Source of the DNA: Nitrospirota bacterium
GTDB lineage: Bacteria > Nitrospirota > Nitrospiria > Nitrospirales > Nitrospiraceae
Reading direction: 5' to 3'
DNA length: 18,565 nt
NCBI GenBank assembly: GCA_016201805.1
Contig: JACQCB010000044.1
Coordinates: 1-18,565 of the forward strand
Shown: piece by piece, positions 14,218 to 18,565 of the stretch
How positions within the stretch are numbered: the stretch's first letter is position 1
Layout of the letters: every line of letters begins with the position of its first letter
Notes under the pieces: generated by a model
Databases searched by the model: none
Told to the model about the DNA's origin: nothing
Seen by the model: only the letters and a program-made list of their open reading frames with translations
Program-made: the position numbers and the translations under genes

Positions 14218-15807
14218 TCAAAACAGCAAATACGCACTCAAAATCAGGACGGCTCCGAGGGCCATGCCCAGTGCATAGTGTTGGGTCTGGCCGCTCTGAG
14301 TCAAGCGCAGCAGCCACCCGCACCAGGCAATGCCGCGAGCCACGCCGTTGACGGCTCCGTCGATCACGGCTACGTCCACCGAGGTCCAGAGACGGTCGGC
14401 CAGGCGGAGCGTCGGACGGATCAGCGCCCGGTCGTAGACTTCATCCACATACCACTTGTTGAGCGACAGACGGTATATCTTCTGCCATCGTTGGGCGAGT
14501 CGGTCCGGCAGTCCAGGCGAAGCCACGTAACAATAATAAGCTGTGGCGATCCCGCCCAGTCCCATCAAGGTTGCGATCACCATGATGGCGGCGCCTCCTT
14601 CATGGTGGCCTTCGGCCCAGGCTGGGCCGGCCAGTACCGGGGCCAAAAACTCCGGGATGCCCAGGTAGCCGGTGGCGATGGCGAGCATGGCCAGGATCAG
14701 CAAGGGGACCGTCATGGTCTTGGAAGGCTCGTGCACGTGTCCCGCATGGTGCGGATCGACATGGGATGGACCCCAGAAGGTCACGAAGACCAGGCGGAAG
14801 CTGTAAAACGCGGTCAGCAGGGCGGTCAGGAGGCCGGCCACGGTCAAGGTCTTGCCGAGGCTGCCCGCAGACCAGGCCGAGACCAGTATCTCGTCCTTGC
14901 TGAAAAACCCGGACGTCAGGGGGAACCCGGCCAGGGCCAACGAGCCGATCACGAAGGTCCAGTAGGTGACCGGCAGCGTGTCCTTGAGCCCGCCCATGCG
15001 TCTCATGTCCTGTTCGTGGTGCAAAGCGATGATCACCGATCCGCAGCCCAGGAACAGCAACGCCTTGAACGCCCCGTGCGTGAGCAGGTGGTACATGCCG
15101 GCCGTGTAAGCGCCCAGCCCGCAGGCCATGACCATGTAGCCAAGCTGGCTGACGGTCGAATAGGCCACGACGCGTTTGATGTCGGTCTGGGTCAGGGCGA
15201 TCGTGGCGCCGAGGATCATCGTCACGGCGCCGGTTACGGCCACCACGTCCATGGCCGTCGGCGATAGGTTGTAGAGCGGCGCCAGTCTTGCCACCATGAA
15301 GACCCCGGCGGTGACCATGGTGGCGGCATGGATCAGGGCGGAAATCGGCGTCGGGCCCTCCATCGCATCCGGCAGCCAGACGTGCAACGGGACCTGTGCG
15401 GATTTGCCGATTGCGCCTACGAACAGCAGGAGGCAGATCAGGGTCAGCGTTGAAACGTGCCACTGTCCTCCGAAGGGTTGCAGGAGATTGATCGTATCGG
15501 TCGTCAGGTCGGCCGCTTGGGCGAACACGTGCCGATACTCCAGCGACCCGAAACTCACGAGTACCAGCAGCAGGCCGAGCAGAAACCCGAAGTCTCCCAC
15601 CCGGTTGACGACGAAGGCTTTGGTAGCGGCATCGCAGGCCGACTTCCGCTCGTACCAGTGGCCGATCAGCAGGTAGGAGCAGAGCCCGACCGCTTCCCAG
15701 AACACGAACAACTGCAGGAAGTTGTCCGCCATCACCAGCATCAGCATCGAAAACGTGAAGAGGGCGATGTAGGCGAAGAACCGTGCGTAGCCGCGTTCGC
15801 CCTTCAT
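14218..15807 (-). CDS. nuoL: NADH-quinone oxidoreductase subunit L, 5'-truncated
   Basis: 529 codons are read from the first available in-frame start, ATG at 15807. NuoL-like sequence continues upstream without a start to about 15852 (VTTVSSLVHVYTIGY). Beyond that, homology ends and the frame reaches a stop at 15982-15984. Conserved blocks present: FVFWEAVGLCSYLLIGHWYER, FVGAIGKSAQVPLHVWLPDAMEGPTPISALIHAATMVTAGVF, DIKRVVAYSTVSQLGYM, and the C-terminal lateral-helix region. By alignment with E. coli NuoL, where the channel glutamate is residue 144 (here 38 from the ATG), roughly the first 90 residues and the first membrane helices are missing. The ATG at 15807 has no ribosome binding site. A complete NuoL has about 610-660 residues, so this copy is probably non-functional unless the contig is chimeric. 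Family assignment is certain; integrity is not. Confidence 0.9.
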   Translation of the reverse strand: MKGERGYARFFAYIALFTFSMLMLVMADNFLQLFVFWEAVGLCSYLLIGHWYERKSACDAATKAFVVNRVGDFGFLLGLLLVLVSFGSLEYRHVFAQAADLTTDTINLLQPFGGQWHVSTLTLICLLLFVGAIGKSAQVPLHVWLPDAMEGPTPISALIHAATMVTAGVFMVARLAPLYNLSPTAMDVVAVTGAVTMILGATIALTQTDIKRVVAYSTVSQLGYMVMACGLGAYTAGMYHLLTHGAFKALLFLGCGSVIIALHHEQDMRRMGGLKDTLPVTYWTFVIGSLALAGFPLTSGFFSKDEILVSAWSAGSLGKTLTVAGLLTALLTAFYSFRLVFVTFWGPSHVDPHHAGHVHEPSKTMTVPLLILAMLAIATGYLGIPEFLAPVLAGPAWAEGHHEGGAAIMVIATLMGLGGIATAYYCYVASPGLPDRLAQRWQKIYRLSLNKWYVDEVYDRALIRPTLRLADRLWTSVDVAVIDGAVNGVARGIAWCGWLLRLTQSGQTQHYALGMALGAVLILSAYLLF

Positions 15808-15885
15808 GTAGCCGATCGTGTAGACGTGGACGAGCGAGCTGACCGTCGTGACACAGCATAGGTCTATTGGATCACTGTTGTCCGT

Positions 15886-16066
15886 CTTGGCATACCAGGG
15901 CTCCTCGCTTCCGCGCCTCTCGGAGCGACCCTTCCGGGCTCTGCCGAGCGGAAGCCTTCGGAAATTCCTTCGTGGACTCAGTCAGTTTCCGCTTTCCTTC
16001 TCGGCAGAGCCTCGGTGGGTGCCTCGCTCTTCCGGCGAAGTACGCTCCGAGCCCTGGTATGCCGAA
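15886..16066. repeat. Long imperfect palindrome (about 180 nt) at the nuoL junction
   Basis: Outer arms GGCATACCAGGGCTC (15889-15903) and GAGCCCTGGTATGCC (16049-16063) are perfect 15-bp inverted repeats, extended by CTT/AAG with a one-base bulge. Inner arms GGCTCTGCCGAG (15937-15948) and CTCGGCAGAGCC (16000-16011) are perfect over 12 bp. The segments between contain related GC-rich words (CTCGCT, TTCCG, GGAGCG). It would fold into one long bulged hairpin, located just downstream of the small membrane-protein gene on that gene's own strand. Confidence 0.75.
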
Positions 16067-16072
16067 GTAGCA

Positions 16073-16384
16073 TCATGAGTTAGAACTTACCCGCCGTGCT
16101 TCCCAAATCGAAAGTGCAAGAAAAGCAATGCCAGCCACTGCGGTGAGTGCAACCATTTCGAGTAGGACTGTGACAAAGTCAACTTCAACGGGCCACACTC
16201 CACGCGTCGGACGTGACCAAAGAAACTCATAGCCTATGTATGTTCGGTGTGTTGAGCCATATCCGTCAGAAATAGAGCTGATTGTGAGGTGCCAAGGAAC
16301 ATAAATTGAGGCAGTCAAAGCTCCAATAGCGTATGTGAGCAAGATAACCTTATGCCATGGAAGCCAAAGACGTACACGCAACAT
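16073..16384 (-). CDS. Small two-helix membrane protein of unknown function
   Basis: 103 residues from ATG 16384 (TGGGAA 4 nt upstream); the in-frame ATG at 16414 would add ten residues but has no ribosome binding site. A first membrane helix lies at about residues 12-28 (KVILLTYAIGALTASIYV), then a polar loop with YVPWHLTISS and RTYIGYEFLWSRP, then a second helix at about 70-94 (VTVLLEMVALTAVAGIAFLALSI), and a basic tail. This layout resembles short membrane proteins carried on integron cassettes and other accessory DNA; that resemblance is from memory. Base composition is AT-richer than the nuo genes. It follows the HEPN-like gene by 26-56 bp on the same strand, and its stop is followed at once by the long palindrome. 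Confidence 0.6.
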   Translation of the reverse strand: MLRVRLWLPWHKVILLTYAIGALTASIYVPWHLTISSISDGYGSTHRTYIGYEFLWSRPTRGVWPVEVDFVTVLLEMVALTAVAGIAFLALSIWEARRVSSNS

Positions 16385-16440
16385 ATATTCCCATAGAAAG
16401 CAGTTGCCGACCATGCTTGCTTGACTGCAACAGGGAATGC

Positions 16441-17100
16441 TTATCCCTCAAACATCATATTCTCAGGGCCAAATCTAGTTTGTTCGAACACGATAGTAAA
16501 GAATGATATGGCTGCATTGCTCGAAGCTGTGCAAAATTCTTGATCCACGTAGAGCCTGCCCTTGGATACGGAGTGGTCTGAAAGTGTGAGTCCAATGCCA
16601 GAGGCTACTTTCCTTTCCAGAAATTCTTTGTCTCTTGAAACTTGTACGCATCCGTCTGCATGTACGATACAGTTGCGGACTTTTTCGAGAATCTTTAATT
16701 GTTCCCAGGCCGGCACACTTTCAAAATCAATACCGCAAGATTTCGAGAGGAATGACTTGCATCGCTCGAAAGGCGTTTTTTTCCTTGAAACCGGTTCTTC
16801 TGGAAGGTTACGACGTTTCCTAACTTCCTTACAAAGAGCGGTAAGGTCGGTTTCTACAACCGAGTAAAGGAAAATAAGAAAGGAGTACCTTAAGCATCGT
16901 GGGAATATTTCATTGAATGTTATCTGGAAGGCATATCGATGAGAGTCGAATTCGTCAGAGCCCGCATGGTCAGCTACTAGCATGGATTCTTTCGCCTGGC
17001 GAAGCAAGCCAAGTTGCTGATCCATGGCCGCACAGTACTGTTGGATCGTTCTCAGAGTGGCCATGATCTCCGCTCTGAAAAAATCTACGTGAATCCGCAT
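16441..17100 (-). CDS. HEPN-like protein (RNxxxH motif), function unknown
   Basis: 219 residues from ATG 17100. Alternatives are a GTG at 17112, overlapping nuoK, and ATG 17064 with GGAG only 3 nt upstream. A helical N-terminal region precedes RCLRYSFLIFLYSVVETDLTALCKEVRKRRNL, then KSFLSKSCGIDF and KILEKVRNCIVHADG. The RNCIVH segment (Arg 142 to His 147) fits the R-N-x3-H motif of HEPN domains, many of which are RNases in toxin-antitoxin and abortive-infection systems, and the preceding 'SFLxxLYSxxE' helix fits the HEPN bundle. No partner antitoxin such as an MNT nucleotidyltransferase is present; the only neighbour is the small membrane protein. AT-richer codon use marks it as acquired. Fold: moderately likely. 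Nuclease role: inference. Confidence 0.65.
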   Translation of the reverse strand: MRIHVDFFRAEIMATLRTIQQYCAAMDQQLGLLRQAKESMLVADHAGSDEFDSHRYAFQITFNEIFPRCLRYSFLIFLYSVVETDLTALCKEVRKRRNLPEEPVSRKKTPFERCKSFLSKSCGIDFESVPAWEQLKILEKVRNCIVHADGCVQVSRDKEFLERKVASGIGLTLSDHSVSKGRLYVDQEFCTASSNAAISFFTIVFEQTRFGPENMMFEG

Positions 17101-17105
17101 GCCTA

Positions 17106-17408
17106 TTACCACTTTAAAAGTTGGAACTCGTCCACGTTGATGCTGGACTTGCTCCGGTAGAGTGCGATGATGATGGCCAGCCCGACCGCCACCTCGGCGG
17201 CGGCCACGGTGAGCGTGAAAAAGACGAAGACCTGGCCGGCGACATTCTGGAAATACTGCGAAAAGGCGACGAAGTTGATGTTGGTGGCGTTCAGCATCAA
17301 CTCGACCGATAACAAGATGATGATGATGTTGCGCCGGATCAGGACCCCGACCAGCCCCGTGACGAACACGATGGCGCTCAGGATGACGTAGTAGGACAAG
17401 GGAATCAT
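17106..17408 (-). CDS. nuoK: NADH-quinone oxidoreductase subunit K
   Basis: A 100-residue, three-helix membrane subunit of Complex I, exactly the usual length. The two buried glutamates of the proton path are present at residue 36 (ILLSVELMLNATNINFV) and residue 72 (TVAAAEVAVGLAIIIALYR), the same numbers as in E. coli. The C-terminus DEFQLLKW matches the family's DEFNLLKW ending, so the gene is intact right up to the insertion. The ATG at 17408 is preceded by an AT-only stretch with no Shine-Dalgarno, because the nuoJ-nuoK gap is a repeat element. Translation may depend on coupling from nuoJ or on the unstructured A/T leader. Confidence 0.95.
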   Translation of the reverse strand: MIPLSYYVILSAIVFVTGLVGVLIRRNIIIILLSVELMLNATNINFVAFSQYFQNVAGQVFVFFTLTVAAAEVAVGLAIIIALYRSKSSINVDEFQLLKW

Positions 17409-17467
17409 AATTTAAATTTTCAATTTTGAATGATGAATTGAATTCACCATTAACAATTCAAAATTTA
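17409..17467. repeat. Word-repeat element, CAATTCAAAATT family, filling the nuoJ-nuoK gap
   Basis: AATTTTGAAT at 17422-17431 is the exact reverse complement of ATTCAAAATT at 17456-17465, with related words (TGAATGATGAATTG, GAATTC, TAACAATTC) between and around. The right arm overlaps the nuoJ stop codon. It is much more AT-rich than anything else in the operon core. Confidence 0.7.
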
Positions 17468-17986
17468 CAATTCGTGCTCGCCGAGGTTTTTCTTTGCGAG
17501 CACGATGGCGCCGATCATCGCCACCAGCAAGATCAACGAGGCGACTTCGAAAGGGAACAGGTAGGTCGAGTACAGGACCTCCCCGATCGTTTCGGTGTTC
17601 CCGGTTGCCTGGTCGGCCTGTCCGGCGCCGCCCGGCGTCGGCAGCGGTTCCGAAGAGAAGCCGCGGAGGATCGCCAGCATCAGCACCTCGGTCAGGATGG
17701 TCACGCCCAGAAGCGCCGCCAGCGGGAACTGGGCATGGTAGCGTTCCTCGCGCTTCACGTTCAGCAACATCACCACGAACAGGTACAGGACCAGGATGGC
17801 GCCGGCGTAGACGATGATCTGGACGGCGGCCAGGAATTCGGCGTGGAGGGTGACGTAGAGCCCCGCCACGTGGAAGAACATGATCAGCAGGGAGATGGCG
17901 CTGTAGATGGGGTTCCGAAGCGCCACCACCAAGACGGAGGTCAGGACGATCACCCCGGAGAAGTAGAAGAAGAACGCTAGTGCCAC
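17465..17986 (-). CDS. nuoJ: NADH-quinone oxidoreductase subunit J
   Basis: A 173-residue membrane subunit of Complex I with five hydrophobic segments. The most conserved piece, AAVQIIVYAGAILVLYLFVVMLLN (about residues 53-76), corresponds to the third helix, whose pi-bulge takes part in proton coupling; NPIYSAISLLIMFFHVAGLYV precedes it. A loop near residues 110-135 (SEPLPTPGGAGQADQATGNTE) is polar and variable, as is usual. The start is a GTG at 17986 with GAGGG about 9 nt upstream. It lies 89 bp downstream of nuoI; that gap shows no further gene. The length is within the family range and nothing is broken. Confidence 0.93.
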   Translation of the reverse strand: MALAFFFYFSGVIVLTSVLVVALRNPIYSAISLLIMFFHVAGLYVTLHAEFLAAVQIIVYAGAILVLYLFVVMLLNVKREERYHAQFPLAALLGVTILTEVLMLAILRGFSSEPLPTPGGAGQADQATGNTETIGEVLYSTYLFPFEVASLILLVAMIGAIVLAKKNLGEHEL

Positions 17987-18075
17987 AGTGTGGGACCCTC
18001 TTGCCCTGCTTGCGTGTCAGTTGACGATGACCGGTCTTCGCCCGTACTCCAATCCCCAGGGCGCGGAGGATCGCG

Positions 18076-18565
18076 TTACGTGTGCTTCGGCGGCAAATGC
18101 TTGAATGCGACGTTGAAGAACGCCACGTTGGGATGCTGCAATTCCAGCCGTTTCTCCCGCACCGGGAAGGAGCGATCCCCGATCGCCAGGAGTTGCTGCT
18201 TGTTCAGCTGAAGCATCCGCTTGTCGTACACGGCCCACTCGTACTCGCGGGTCATGCCCAGCGCGTCCACCGGACAGGCATCCACGCAAAGCCCGCAGAA
18301 CAGGCAGCGGGTCATGTCCATGTAATATTCCTTGGCGTACCGCTTGGTAGGCTCGCCGGGCACCTCCGCGCTGACCACCTTGATCACCCGGGACGGGCAG
18401 GCCGCCTCGCAGAGGTCGCAGCCGACGCACTTTTCCGTTCCGTCGTCGTAGCGCAGCAGCGAGAGCATGCCGCGATAGCTGTCCGGCAGCGTCCGTTTCT
18501 CGTGCGGGTACTGCAGCGTGATCGGCTTGTAGCGCACCAGGTGCATGAGCGTGGCCTTCATGCCG
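18076..18565 (-). CDS. nuoI: NADH-quinone oxidoreductase subunit I (8Fe ferredoxin), 5' end cut by the window
   Basis: The frame is open to the window edge. An ATG at 18561 gives 161 residues, but the residue before it is glycine and family members usually read '...GMKATL', so the true start probably lies outside. The protein carries two [4Fe-4S] clusters through CVGCDLCEAACP (cysteines 45, 48, 51, 55 from that ATG) and CLFCGLCVDACP (86, 89, 92, 96). These pass electrons along the peripheral arm of Complex I towards quinone. The N-terminal 'YKPITLQYPHEKRTLPDSYRG' matches the family region that packs onto the membrane arm. First visible gene of the nuo operon in this window. Confidence 0.93.
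   Translation of the reverse strand, partial: GMKATLMHLVRYKPITLQYPHEKRTLPDSYRGMLSLLRYDDGTEKCVGCDLCEAACPSRVIKVVSAEVPGEPTKRYAKEYYMDMTRCLFCGLCVDACPVDALGMTREYEWAVYDKRMLQLNKQQLLAIGDRSFPVREKRLELQHPNVAFFNVAFKHLPPKHT

Larger units (their letters stand above)
15851..17105. mobile_element. Foreign insertion separating nuoK from nuoL
   Basis: In Complex I operons nuoL normally follows nuoK directly. Here about 1.25 kb intervene, beginning within a few bases of the nuoK stop (17106) and ending where NuoL homology resumes (about 15852). The part at 16073-17105 is visibly AT-richer than the flanking operon. It carries two minus-strand genes and a long palindrome on the nuoL side. No transposase, integrase or convincing target duplication is present, so the mechanism is unknown; a cassette, a deletion joined to foreign DNA, or an assembly chimera would all look like this. 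Confidence 0.6.

Noticed and set aside
15848..16078. 76-codon plus-strand frame across the palindrome
   Set aside because: It simply reads through the inverted repeat; no ribosome binding site or family resemblance.
15860..16090. Palindrome plus upstream TTCTAAC near 16080 as a classical integron attC site
   Set aside because: The first-core-like TTCTAAC overlaps the stop codon region but deviates from RYYYAAC at its first base, and no GTTRRRY core is present at the far end. The size also exceeds typical attC. Kept as an unexplained palindrome.
15858..17106. Terminal inverted repeats of the insertion (ATAGG....TCAC at both ends, about 11 of 19 positions)
   Set aside because: The match is too weak for two short sequences chosen by eye, and no target duplication supports the ends.

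Overview
The window is GC-rich bacterial chromosome. Gene content and protein style (a Complex I operon ending nuoI-J-K-L-M-N, a DUF3313 lipoprotein, a UPF0114 protein, and intergenic elements built from short iterated words) suggest Nitrospira or a close relative in Nitrospirota. That assignment is inference from protein resemblance; there is no rRNA gene here to confirm it. I saw no tRNA, rRNA, CRISPR array or transposase gene.

Layout. 1-123 is the tail of an XRE-type regulator, probably an antitoxin. 276-605 is a small DMT/DUF486 membrane protein, convergent with a FadL/OmpP1-type outer-membrane protein (623-1987, minus) that has a strong hairpin in its leader. 2121-2375 is a broken Fic-domain fragment. 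Then on the minus strand come a DUF3313 lipoprotein, a UPF0114 membrane protein with a recognisable promoter about 200 nt upstream, a small possible HTH protein, uvrC, a glyoxalase-fold protein, and a run of three genes (lipoprotein with a cupredoxin-like fold, secreted polysaccharide deacetylase, GNAT acetyltransferase). A rhomboid-unrelated site-2 protease with CBS domains (8877-10016, plus) is transcribed divergently from that run. It converges on a YihY/BrkB-family membrane protein, which follows the nuo operon.

The nuo operon (18565 down to 11022, minus) encodes NuoI, NuoJ, NuoK, NuoL, NuoM and NuoN: the second Fe-S carrier of the peripheral arm, two small membrane subunits, and the three antiporter-like proton-pumping subunits. 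It is interrupted. Between the intact nuoK stop and nuoL lie about 1.25 kb of unrelated, AT-richer DNA. This DNA encodes a HEPN-like protein (RNxxxH motif) and a small two-helix membrane protein, and ends in a long imperfect palindrome. About the first 90 codons of nuoL are missing, so this nuoL copy is probably broken unless the contig is chimeric here.

A second theme is a set of seven short elements (about 50-95 bp) at gene boundaries. Each is made of a 6-13 base word repeated in both orientations, and the vocabulary differs between elements. One is fused into the nuoM C-terminus. One forms a hairpin plus T-tract touching the uvrC start codon. One fills the whole nuoJ-nuoK gap and leaves nuoK without a visible ribosome binding site.
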